A stretch of 64,000 bases of DNA from Buddleja alternifolia (taxonomy: Eukaryota > Streptophyta > Magnoliopsida > Lamiales > Scrophulariaceae), in contig CM033402.1 of assembly GCA_019426215.1 (NCBI GenBank), forward strand, positions 3,100,001-3,164,000, read 5' to 3'. The position numbers were made by a program, and so were the translations under genes. Below, one piece after another: positions 1-11,600 of this stretch; within the stretch, counting starts at the first letter, position 1; every line of letters begins with the position of its first letter. The notes below the pieces were generated by a model. It saw only the letters and a list, made by a program, of their open reading frames with translations. It searched no databases and was not told the DNA's origin.

Positions 1-75
1 TGCCGGCTGCCCTATAGTCCATAGTCCCAATAGGGCTTAAATCAAGGGAATATATGTGGGTTTTACGAAGTTTTC

Positions 76-107
<32 letters not shown>

Positions 108-187
108 TTGGAGTGGTTCGAAGTTAGTAATTTTGACACAATTCAAGTGGTACTTCTCCTCTCTTTCAAAGAGGGGACACAGGTTTA

Positions 188-378
188 GTGACATCTACCT
201 CTCACTTTATGTGAGAGGTTTTGAGTTCAAATTTAGGCTGCTACAAGTTGTGATTCTCTCCTTCTTTCAGAAGTTAGATAGAGTTTTTATGACTCAAAAT
301 TATGACTATCAACCCGAGTTTATCGGACTAAATATTTAAAATAATCCCTTTCGACTTGAATTTTTTTTAAAAAAAAAA
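188..378 (+). repeat. SINE copy, diverged
   Basis: The sequence resembles the full-length SINE at 21,133-21,335: the CTCACTTTATGTGAGAGG segment, a B-box-like GAGTTCAAATT, the segment ending in GAGTTTATCGGACTAAATA, and a T/A-rich tail. It is bracketed by an imperfect ~40-bp direct repeat (146-187 and 379-417, beginning AGTGGTAC). The corresponding place in the right-hand repeat (about 4,020-4,035) lacks it and acts as an empty site. Confidence 0.7.
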
Positions 379-2808
379 AGTGGTACTCCTCTCTTTAACA
401 GAGGGGACACATGTTTAAACTCGTAAAGCCCCGAGCCCTATAAAAAAGCAAAAGAAAAACACGACCTATAATTTATTTGTTAAACCCATATAGAATTTAT
501 TTGTTAAACCCACAATTTCCCTTGCAATATATGTGTATCTATAATGTGAGGAAATGGAGACAAATGTGAAAGACGTAATTATTGTTGTGATGCTAGTCGT
601 CTGTTCTCCTGAATTTTTTCGCATGAAAGAATGTAGAAAACGAGACCTATCTTCTTTAGATGGAAAACGAGAACAATTATGTCAAATATGTGGAAGAATT
701 TCGGGATTGATTTATTTTCCTTTAGAAAATGAATTTAAAAATTCATGGCATAAAAAATTGGTGCTTCAAAGTTTAGAAATAATTTCTTGATTGATTTATT
801 TTCCTTTAGAAAATGAATTTAAATGTAGTTGTTTCCATGATCCTTACTAAATGATTTGTCTTCCATGACACGTGTACTAGGAGCACAAAGTCATGCAGTT
901 AGAAATCTTCCAATAAAGTATAGGACAAATTAAATGACCGAAAGACTAGGTATACTTGCAAAGAGTCGAAATAATGTTAGCGAGTACGGCACATCTGCCA
1001 AAAAGTTTTCTTCACGTACATTCAACCCGCCAGATCAGAGTTTCTTCCACTCAAACAAACTTATTTTGATAATAATTTAGTCACTCGAAAATGTTTCGTA
1101 GAAATCTATCTCTGAGAATATAATTTCGCTAGACAATACCTAGGATTTATCATAGAAAAATGTTTAGGAAATCTCGAGATTTCAGGCATTGATGAAATAT
1201 AACCATTCATATACAATGACTTCGATGTGAGTTTTAGCACTACATGATTGTGATTTTCTCTATACTCTGAGATTTTGAACAAATGAACCTAAATTCATAT
1301 AATTTGCTTTTATTACATTGGGGGTACATAGACACAGGTCTGTTTCATCTATAGCAATTTGATAATTTCATATTTTTCAATCAAAGATGGGGCAATGGCT
1401 AATACTAATCAACAGCCTGTAACAAACCTAACCAATGTCAGAAAAGAAACAGCATTAATGGGATTTGTAGCATGAGATTTAGGATCAATTGTATCCTTCC
1501 GGATGGACACTTTTATAGATGTTTTCACGCTGAACGGTGAGATTAATCGCATTAAATAACAAACAGATATACGTTGAGCTTATAATACAACACTTTTCCC
1601 ACAATTTGATGTTAAGCAAGTACCGGTTTACAAAAACATCTTCGTTTTGGGGAGAAATTATTACTATCTATTTGGGGTAAGTAGTTGGATTTGCACAACA
1701 TTATGTTATAAAGTCAAAATTTGACACATCGTGTAACCTAAGGAATCCTAAACCTACTCGAGTATTAATTGAATGACTAGTAAAATATACAATTTAACTT
1801 TATGAAATTTCGAGACTCTGAGTTACGATATAATTATAATCATTTATTTGTAGTAAATTTCACGTGAATATCATCATAAAGATTGCAGGTACTCGATACC
1901 TTGGATTGCAAAAACACTAGAAATGATCAAAAATCTATCTCCCCATAAAATTTAGCGTACAAGTACTTCTAGACAATGGCTTCATAGAAACAAAAGAAGG
2001 CCATAATTGGTTGCTTCAAATTAAGATAGGAGTCAAAGGACAATATTTTTCTTTTATCAATCAAAAATACTGAAAAGTTGATTTTTGCTTACAATTTATT
2101 GGAAAAATTGTGTGGTAAAATGTGATTTTACACAACTTTGACTCCGGATTTAAGTGTTCTCATTCTTTTGGATATAGAATTTAATTGACTTAAATTAATC
2201 TATGTCTTGAGTAGATGAATTTAGCATTTTAAATTACTCAAATTTGATATCGGATGAGTGAAAAATTAATGGTTAAAATATTGTGATCAAATCATCACAA
2301 TTGTACGATCGACGGCCACGATCGTATCTTACGATTGTGATAATTTGTTTACACATGATTATGGACCATTATGCAAAAGTACGAAAATCTTGTGGCCAAA
2401 ACGTAAGTTTTGAAAAGTTGTGAACGGGGGGCTTTTCACCAAAAGTCACAACTTTTGGACCTTTCTACAATTTTTGAAATGTTGCACCTTTTGGCCCACA
2501 ACTTTCCATTGTCCATAAATTGACCCCCTCACTTTTGAAATCATAACACATTCATACATCATCTTCTATATTTCACTCTTAAGATTCTAATTTGTAATTT
2601 AAGAGTTTTCAACGTCATTTCGTAAACGAGAGTTCTAATAGAAGCTTGTTCACTAGGCTTATAGATTTGGAGTGGTCCTATTTATAAGACGATAAATATT
2701 GTATCTTGAGTCACAAACGCCATATATTGTCACCACCACGAGCCTCGTCTCTTACCCTCTCTCACGGCCTCTCCCACACCAGTTGAGCCAATATGTTTTT
2801 CTCATGCA

Positions 2809-3585
2809 ATTAAGGATCCTTTGTGGGTGCAACTATAGCTGATGAGTTTAATGCTCTTCAGGCCAACCACACATGGATTCTTGTACCACCTCATCCTTCT
2901 CAGAATCTCGTTGGTTCCAAATGCGCGTATAGAGTGAAATTTAAACCCGACAGTTCAGTTGAGCGGTACAAAGCTCATCTTGTTGCTCAGGGGTTTAAGC
3001 AACAGGCTGGTATTGACTTTGGTGAGACCTTCAGTCCCATGGTGAAACCTACTATTATCAGGACCGTGCTGTCAATTGTCGTCTCTCGTGACTGGATCAT
3101 TAGACAGTTAGATGTGAAGAATGCCTTTCTTCCTGGCGATCTCACTTAGACAGTTCATATGGCTCAGCCTCGTGGATTCATTCATCCCCACTATCCAGAT
3201 CATGTTTGTCAACTGCAGAAGGCTCTCTATGGTCTGAAACAAACTCCCCGTGCTTGGTTTCAAAAATTTGGATCATATCTCCTCCGCCTTGGCTTTGTCA
3301 GTACAAGGCTGATATGTCTATGTTTGTTTTTTGCTCTGGATCTGTTATGATGGTTTTATTGCTATATGTTGACGACACCATTCTTACCGAAAATAATTCT
3401 TGGGCTGTTTCCACCTTGATATCTCGTCTATCTCAAGAGTTTGCTATGAAGGACCTTGGTGATCTTCACTATTTTCTGGGCATTCATGCGACTCGGGACT
3501 CACATGGTCTCTTTCTTTCGCAGAAGAAGTATGCAACTGATCTTCTCCAGCTTTCACATGATGGATGTGAAGCCAGTTATAAATC
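2809..3585 (+). pseudogene. Ty1/copia reverse transcriptase fragment, broken
   Basis: The conceptual translation carries copia RT landmarks: [31 protein letters not shown], the QLDVKNAFL block, KALYGLKQTPRAW, the catalytic LLLYVDD block and MKDLGDLHYFLGI. A TAG stop lies at about 3,148 just after GDLT, and a frame change lies near 3,300. There is no gag, protease or integrase, so this is a fragment of a larger element. The copy at 48,576-49,352 carries the same TAG and the same frame change, so these lesions predate the duplication. Confidence 0.9.
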
Positions 3586-3679
3586 AGAAAAAGGAAATCA
3601 ATACTTTGTTTTTGTTTTTTTGTTTCCTTTCAAATCAATCCTTTTCTCTTCATTTTTTTTGTTTCCATTTCAGAAAATA

Positions 3680-3775
3680 CGTTTAACTCTAAACGAAGGG
3701 GATACCTGACCCGACAAACTCAGGCCAAATACTTTTTAATCATGGGCTATATGACTCCTAATAAGAATAGGAAAG
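3680..3775 (-). repeat. SINE 3' end fragment, reversed
   Basis: Read on the minus strand this matches the SINE 3' half (CCCATGATTAAAAAGT.., GAGTTTGTCGGGTCAGG.., CCTTCG). The same fragment lies in copy B at about 49,447-49,542, and a similar reversed one lies at 55,205-55,285. Confidence 0.6.
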
Positions 3776-4257
3776 AGACAACTTGTGATAGCCTGTAAAT
3801 GAATATTACTAGGTTAATAAGCTTTAGCATTGGGTTAAGAAAAAATGTTTAGAATTTACGTTTTGATGCTAAAAGTAAACCCAATCCTAAATTGGGTCTA
3901 TACGGATTAAATATGGAGTTAAAGACCAAGGTAATGGGCTACCCCATACTCCATAGATAAAGGGCCAATTGGGTTTAAATGAAGTGGGTTATATATGGGC
4001 TTCATGAAGTAAATAATTTGGACACAATTCATGTTTTATACTCGTAAAGCCCTCAAAGCCCCTAGAAGAAAAAATCCACAACCTATAATTTGTACTTGTG
4101 CCATAAAGAAATTATTTGTTAAACCCAAAATTTCCCTTGTGTGTGTGTGTACGTGTATATATATATATATTACCATACTTAATAGGAGTGAATGACATTG
4201 CTACAGTAAAATGTGATTGTCCATGCTCTGCCTTTGCTTTCCTTCCCTGAAAATGTA

Positions 4258-4505
4258 TACAAAAATAAATAAATATACACACTAACACACCACTATCACT
4301 AATACACACACCACTATCACTAATACACATATATATTATACAAAAGTATATACACTAAAAAAAGTTAATATAAAAAATATATACAAAAATATATAAATAT
4401 ACACACTAACACACCACTATCACTAACACATATATATATTATACAAAAGTATATACACTAAAAAACAATTAATATAAAAAACTAAACAAATTTAATACAC
4501 TAAAA
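4258..4505. repeat. Tandem duplication, ~125-bp period, AT-rich
   Basis: The block starting ATACACACTAACACACCACT occurs at 4,274 and again at 4,399, with matching sequence on both sides. It is low-complexity AT/AC sequence. No gene is visible. Confidence 0.75.
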
Positions 4506-4559
4506 ATTTAATATAAAAAATATATACATTACCATACTTAATATATACCATTACCGGTG

Positions 4560-5180
4560 TGTTTTTGGGGGGTTTAAATCCAAATTTGGGGAAAATCTTC
4601 TTCTGTTGGTAGGGTATGTATGGCTATTTTTCCAGGTTTAAGCTTTCAAATTTTATGTTGTTATTAGCTTTTATTTCATTTTCTGTATTCTACAATGGGG
4701 TTTTCTGATTTCCGTGTAGGGCATGCTGTTGTCATTGGAGCTGCAGAATTTGCGGAAAACTTTCTTCAGTTGTTAGGGTATGTCTTGATGTTTTTGTGAA
4801 TTCGTTTATTTTTTGGTTGTAAGCTTCTTTGGCTTTTCATGTGATTAGTGGTGCATAAGTTTACAGATTTTATGTTATTCTTAGTTCTTGGACTCTACAA
4901 CTCTGTCACTGGTCACGTGGTTATCGTTTTAGATATATGTTAAATGATACCTTTCCAGTTATAACCATCATTTCAAAGATCAATTTTCGACTTGAGTTCA
5001 TTCAAATCTAAACTGATTACTGTTAGTTATGTACAGTTATTTGAGAGGATGTGAATATATTGCAAATCTAAACTTGTTTCTAGAATTTAATTAGATAGCT
5101 ATTTATAGGTAAACAGATCTCTTGCAAGTTTTGGGGTGGATCTTATCAGATTGTTCTCTTTGGAGATTCAAATCTCTGAT
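4560..5180 (+). other. Possible gene-remnant exons, unidentified
   Basis: A short stretch (4,720-4,777) lies between an acceptor-like GTGTAG and a donor-like GGGTATGT and reads HAVVIGAAEFAENFLQLLG in one frame. A similar segment ends at a similar donor near 4,612, as if duplicated. I do not recognise a family, and there is no longer open frame to support a gene. Confidence 0.2.
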
Positions 5181-5281
5181 TTTGATTTTCGAATAATGGC
5201 ACTTCTCGAGGAGAAGAAACGCAACTCTTTATTTTCGAGAAATTTCGTTTCGAGCATAGAAAATTCGCGAGCTCGAGGCTA

Positions 5282-5545
5282 ACTCTCGAGCTCGAACTCG
5301 AGCCCACTAACTCGAGCCTAGCTCTCGAGCTAGCTCGAACTCGAGAGCCAGTAGCTCGAGCTCGAGATCCACTAGCTCGAGCTCGAGATCCACTAGCTCG
5401 AGCTCGAGATCCACTAGCTCGAGCTCGAGAGCCACTAGCTCGAGCTCGAGATCCACTATCTCGAGCTCGAGATCCACTAGCTCGAGCTCGAGATCCACTA
5501 GCTCGAGCTCGAGAGCCACTAGCTCGAGATCGAGCTCGAACTCGT
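5282..5545. repeat. 21-bp minisatellite rich in CTCGAG/GAGCTC
   Basis: About eight near-identical 21-bp units (consensus CCACTAGCTCGAGCTCGAGAT) run from about 5,345 to 5,525, with degenerate units on both sides. Because 21 is a multiple of three, the minus strand stays open over 5,307-5,519 and would encode LELELVD heptads. No promoter or flanking coding sequence supports translation. Confidence 0.95.
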
Positions 5546-6083
5546 TTGCAACTTACAAAACTTGCTCAGTTTCACACTTTAATTGCAGTTAGAAATGCAA
5601 GCATTAAAACAGAAAATTACCGGGATGAAAGGTGGTTTAGGGCAATTTGCGGCGACGACGGAGGATGGCGACGGACTGTGAGAAGAGGCCGGAATGCGTG
5701 ACTGGAAGGACGGAGGCTGCGTGATGTGAGATGAGGCCGCCGGTCGCCGATGCGTGACTGTGGAGGGCGGATCTGGTGGAGGGCGGTGGTGTACGGAAGC
5801 AATGTTTCACCTTTCACCTTTCACCTTTGAACGACAGATCTGGAGCAATGGTCCTCCTCGATACATATGAGTCAGCAGAATTGAAGCAAGAGTATGGGGA
5901 CAATGGCGGGCAATGGTACATAAATAAAAAAACTGAAGAAGTATTGATGGGGATATAATTTTTTGAGTGTCATAGTTCTCATATATAGTACACACACACA
6001 GAGTGACACAATCAAAGAGGATGAGTAACCCCATGAAACCCTAATTGCCTTTTCTGGATCTGAGTATTCCTGATTTGAGTTAG

Positions 6084-6471
6084 TTTAAACTGAAAGAAAA
6101 AAGATGGAACTTCTATAAGAAAAAAGAAGTTATGGGTCTTCTGTCAGTATTACAAACGCTACCTCTCCAATTCTTTCTTATCCCCTTGACTGCACAACTC
6201 ATCCTCCACTTTAATTGCCGACATTAAAGCTGGAAGTGAAAATAAAGCGAGATTATATATATATATATATATATATATTTAAACTGAAAGAAAAAAGATG
6301 GAACTTCTATAAGAAAAAAGAAGTTATGGGTCTTCTGTCAGTATTACAAACGCTACCTCTCCAATTCTTTCTTATCCCCTTGACTGCACAACTCATCCTC
6401 CACTTTAATTGCCGACATTAAAGCTGGAAGTGAAAATAAAGCGAGATTATATATATATATATACACACACA
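6084..6471. repeat. Tandem duplication of a 194-bp unit
   Basis: The segment beginning TTTAAACTGAAAGAAAAAAG at 6,084 repeats at 6,278 almost without change, each copy ending in a (TA)n tract. The neighbouring 5,570-6,080 holds no gene I can support. Confidence 0.9.
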
Positions 6472-6479
6472 CATATATA

Positions 6480-8200
6480 TAGGGCTTCCTTGGAGCTCAC
6501 CCACACTGCCAGTACTGCCACATACATATAGGCCACTGACCATTCCACTATCTTTTATCACGCACGGACTAGATAAACATTATCTAGATCAGTCTTACAC
6601 ATTAGTATTATTATTTATTTGATTTGTTTTATTGTCTTAAAGTAGTGGTAGTTTTCTTTTTTTTTTCTTTTCTATTTCGAGCGAAAGTGGGGAAATTCGT
6701 TTCAGATAAATAGGTTGAAACCCCTATTCTTGGCATGTCCCTTGATGTGATTTTCTCTATGAAATATATATATATTTATTTTTGGATATATAAATTTTGC
6801 CTCTCTGGGAGTGGTGAAAAATGTGGTGATTGCTCCATTTATGGTATGGAGCTGTGATGGTGGCATGACTTCTTATATATATAATTAAAAATAATTAAAA
6901 ATAATTGTAAATATATAAAAAATTTAGAATCCTAAAACTCACAAAGACCTCTCATTATCTAAAAATACAATATGCAAGTATTCAGTCACAAAATATTTTT
7001 TTTCTTCAAATAATCGATATCATGCTAATCTAATTTTAACGAATTTCACATAAAGAACAAAAAAGTTATAATAAAAAAAACCCATCTATTTCTCCGACAA
7101 CATTAATTTCATGATTATGGTCCCAATTTTACATGGTATTTTATAACCTATGTGATGACAATAGGTTGGCTCAAAGTTAGCTCACACTTATTACGAACTT
7201 TGGACTTGTATCCTTCCGGCTCACACTATCCATTTTTCTCAAAGTAGTATTCAATAAAATACATAATAAGATATTAATTTATAATAATACACTAAATAAA
7301 ATTTACGGAAATAAATATATACAATTTTGAAGTTTTATTATTAAAATCATTAGCTTTACGATAATAATTAGTAAACTCTCAATCTATATGAAATGATATA
7401 AAAAAGATTGAAAGTCGTTTCAGGGTCTTTTTAAAAATAAAATTTTACAATAACGTCTGCATTTAATCCACTTAGGTCACATATAAGCTTAGTTCAATAG
7501 TAATTGAAAAATTGTTAAAACCCCCTAAAGATAAATTTTAATATCATAAAAACCCATGAAATTATTTTTCAATCCAAAAAACTCATTTTGTCAACTTTTC
7601 ATTCCAAAACCCCCCAACATGTAGGGTTAATAAATTTATGAACTTAAACACCCTTAGCACCCTAAATTTAAAATTAATCAATTGTAGTTTTTCGAATGAA
7701 AATTTAGTGTATGAGGGGTGTTTTGATTGAACAGTATTTTTAGGGATTTATTAGGTAAATCACACTTTTCGTCCAATAAATATGTGTATGTTCAATTTTA
7801 GTCTCAATCTTTAACTAATGCCTCACATTGATTGGATACACATTTGTACCGTAAACTTTTATTGAATAAAACAATATGATTGTTTTTCCAAAAAAGTAAA
7901 ATATGTGTTCAACAATATGAGATTTTAACAATTGATTTCAGATTGAATATTAACTATTAAGTAGTGTGATGCATCTTTCGGCCCTAATTTACAACTACAA
8001 TTCATTCCACTTTCAAATTGCACTTGTTCAATCAATACCAAATTTCGAAATTGAATTTGCCATAAATTCTTATCACTTATTGACGTAAATGCGAGGAGTG
8101 CGAGTTCTTGCTATGTGGTGATTCTGAAACTTTCTACGCTGACCTAAATCTTTCAAAAGTTTTTGTATTGAGAGCATAACTACTTATCTCTATGATCTAA
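6480..8200. other. Intergenic, no gene seen
   Basis: AT-rich sequence with short open frames only. No coding domain, RNA gene or clear element end is visible. The 5' terminus of the Helitron downstream should lie in this stretch or just after it, but I could not pick it out. Confidence 0.6.
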
Positions 8201-8204
8201 ATTC

Positions 8205-8365
8205 TAAGTAAGACTTCCACTTTCATGCGAGAGGTTTTGTGTTCAATTTCAAATTGTCACAAGTTGTGACATTTTTCTCCTTTTATTTGAAGTCTTATAT
8301 AGGGTCCGTGTCGCCATGATTAAAAACTATCAACCCTGATTTGTCGGGTCAGGTTTAAGGAATAT
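8205..8365 (+). repeat. Old SINE copy
   Basis: It resembles the 21,133-21,335 SINE from the CCACTTTCATGCGAGAGG segment through GTTCAATTTCAAATTGTC to CAACCCTGATTTGTCGGG. The A box is not preserved. Confidence 0.55.
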
Positions 8366-8634
8366 AAAAACAATCATGTTTTCTTATTTAAAAAATGAAA
8401 ACTCGAAGATTTTTCCTATTTCTCCCTGATACTTTTGCTATGATCGAACGTGGTCATGCCTTTGGGGTGTCTTAACTAGGTTAGGTTGGGTGGTGCTTGT
8501 TTGGTTTTGGCTGCCTATGTGTTCCATGTTTGTAACTGGTATTCATGCGGGGATTTTTTTGTTGTCATGCGTCATTTTGCGGTATATTACCTCTTTGGAT
8601 TATCGCACCAAAGTGTTTAGAGATTGTTGTGTGC

Positions 8635-11600
8635 ATGGATCGAGATGCTAAGAATCGAGCTCGCCGTCAGAGATATGCAGCACGGTCCACAGAGCAACAT
8701 CAAGCATCTTTGTTAGGGCGAAGGTTAGTTCGGAGTGCCAAGAGAAAGGCATTTTTAGCTGCTAAGCAAGTGTTAAGTGATGACTTAGTAAGTTGCTCCG
8801 TCAGTGTTAGACCCGAACCACTACACGCTTCTACTGAACAGCATGTGGATATCAGGGTGGCTTCTTCTCGTGCGGAGGATCATTCACTTGGTACCCTGTT
8901 TCGATTGTTGTAACTGTTCTTTTGGCTATTGGTTTTCTTTTGTTTCGTCTTGTCTTATGGTTTCCTGTTTTTTTGTTCTCCAGCCCCTGTTCCCTCCACC
9001 CGAAAAAGGAGGAGAAATATGAGCCTTATAGACGATCTGCCCCTTGAGCCGTGGATACTTCCGGATGTAGCTCCTTGTGTCTATTGTAATGCCTTGCGAT
9101 TTTATCGCGAGCCTCCTGGTTTTTGTTGTGGGGAGGGTCAGGTTTCCTTGGCCCCGCGTGAAATGTTGCCCGGGTTGACCGACCTTCTTATTGGAGAGTC
9201 CGAGATTTCCGTTGAATTTAGGCGGCACATAAGGTCTTACAACAATTATCTCGCATTCACGTCCATTGGTATGAAGGCTGATAAAAATTATTGCTGGTCA
9301 AACAAGGGCATATACACGCTGGTTGTTCAAGGCATGGTGTATCACTATATTCGCAGCCTGAGGGACGATGCACCGGCTGCTTCAAATTTAGATTTGTATT
9401 TTCATGAGTTTGATGGGCTGGTGCGTACCACCGGTCAGCGTAGCTTTCATTTGAATCCTGACTTGGTTGCTAGCCTTGTGCATATGCTCAGGGACAATCC
9501 TTATTGTCGCTTTTTCAGAAGCCTCCGCCACTATACTCCTTTGGTGAATTATACCATTGTGCTGCGTAGTACACCTGCCCTGGATCAGCACACTTTCAAC
9601 TTGCCTTCCGTTTCTCAAGTTGGCGCAATATGGAAGGAGGCTGATCCATCAAACGAGACCATCACACGGGACATACGTGTTTATGTCAATGAAGATACAA
9701 GCCATACAATTAAATATTATTACGGCTGTTATGACCCCCTCCAATATCCATTGTTGTTCCCAAGAGGCGAACCTGGATGGCACTCTCGGATCTCCAAGCA
9801 TAGGAAACACACTCAACATCCTGTAGTTGACACTGGCCATCATGCGTTTGGAGAGTCTGCGTCATTGATCTCTCCCAATCTTGCTGAATCGGCTGCAGTT
9901 CTATTGCAAAATGAAGCTGATGGTATGGTGCTCTTTTTCGATGTTCTGCATTGCATTTTGTACATTGTTTTTTAGACCTCCCTAGCATTGGCTTGCGCAA
10001 AATATTATTGTCACCTAATATGTTTTGACCACATGAGTACAAACTGCTCGTACATGTTTCTTGCTTTCAATCTTTTTCCCCCTTCATGTGGATTTCATGC
10101 CTTTTGAGTTTTAAAGATGTAAATGAAAATGTGAAAATGGTCGGTTATTGCTTTCGATGAGCAATGCAATTTCCTTGCAGTTTTTCAAAATCTACTACTC
10201 ATTTGTGGTAACACATGTAATTAGAAAATCACTAAAGAAGTATTTCCTAATTGCCTTTAAACTATTTATGGTATAAAGACATTTTGTAAAGTGCATTTTT
10301 AATTTCCCAAGTAATCCATTCTTTGGACTGTCTTCGTAACTTGGCTTCCAATTATTCTTTAAGAAAATATGGCTGCCAATTATTCTATAAATCAGTTCCC
10401 AACCAATTTAAAGAATAAAACGGAATGGTTATAGACAAACTTCAATTGATTTACAATATGATTTTAGGCTACTCAACTTTAATAAATAGTAGTATATAGA
10501 TATAATCTTTAAGCATGCGTATACATGTGATGTAAATTTTATGTGGATATGTAGAATGAATAAGCATCCAATTGAAATGTATGATATTGCCCAGTTACAA
10601 TTACCAGCTAAATTATATCTTCACTCTGCTTACTTCTAATCCATAATTTATGTATCACAGAATATGCATGATACCATACCATGAAACTTACTTGGCATTT
10701 CTTTGCATCGGCATTTAATAAGGTTTATCAAGTAAGTTATTGCATTGCAATATAGTTAATAATAGAGTAAAACATGCTAGACCTTACACACCTATTCACT
10801 CTCACATCACTTTACCTGGAGTTTTCCATTAAGTAACTGATCAAATTAAACAACAATTAAAGTGTGTTGAGTAGGTGGTTGTGTTTCAATCAGGAAATTG
10901 CTTTACCCATAATCACAAGGTACTGATTAAAATTTGGATCTCTTTTCTTTCAGATAAATATATTAATTTTTTTTTTTGGTAAGGTCAATATATGAAAATA
11001 TATAAGACCCTATAAAAGTCTTAAATCAACAAGACTACTTTTACAATATGTTTATTTCTTTAGGAAAACTTTCATGGTTACAAGAATAGTTTGATAAATT
11101 ATGACGTGGATAATTCTTTCTGTTAATGATTAAGGTATCATCGTTATGAATTTGACGAAAAATTAAATGTTGTTTATTTAGCTTATCTCATTTTATTGAG
11201 GGAAATATGGCGTAAATCTTAGCTTGTCTCATTTTTTTCATAAATTCCCTTGGGAAAAGTTGTTCTAAAAAAAAGCTATCTAGGGAATTATGGCAAATAT
11301 GCTTATTGAAAGCTCCACGTGAGTATAAAATCAAGGTATTTACGTTTTTTTAGTATTGATTGTATTATCCCCCTTTCATTTTTTATTTTGTTCAGTTTTG
11401 TAAACTAACAAGTATTATTTTGACTCCACCAAAATAGTAACCTACCAAGTACTAACTCCAATGTGTTTCCCCATCTTGAAATATTCTTCTGCATCATTGT
11501 TTTTTTTTTACTTTGTGAATTATTTCCTGACCACGAAAGCTAGCCTGATTCTTGTTCTTCTGTCATTTTTTCAGTTTTAGAAGATGGTAGTGAGCGGGGA

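Larger units (their letters stand above)
1..4140. repeat. Composite repeat, copy A of a ~4.1-kb duplicated segment
   Basis: Almost the whole stretch recurs at 45,763-49,915 at an offset of 45,763-45,767 with few differences. It holds, in order, a SINE, about 2.4 kb of non-coding sequence, a broken copia RT fragment, a reversed SINE 3' end, and a second start of the same repeat near 3,840-4,135. The match ends in a TG/TA microsatellite at about 4,135-4,170. The left end may lie outside the window. A TATA-like CTATTTATAAG lies at about 2,688, as in an LTR promoter. Both copies share stop codons and frameshifts. Short open frames such as 554-790 show no recognisable domain and are probably chance. 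Confidence 0.85.

Noticed and set aside
554..790. 78-codon open frame, repeated in copy B at 46,319-46,555
   Set aside because: It is identical only because the segment is duplicated. No known domain is seen, and the diverged third copy does not keep the frame.
1393..1560. Frame starting MANTNQQPVTNLTNVRKETA in all three repeat copies
   Set aside because: A TGA lies in the frame in all copies examined, and the third copy has a deletion. No family is recognised.
5776..5958. 60-codon frame after the minisatellite
   Set aside because: Short, no conserved motif, and no splice partner.
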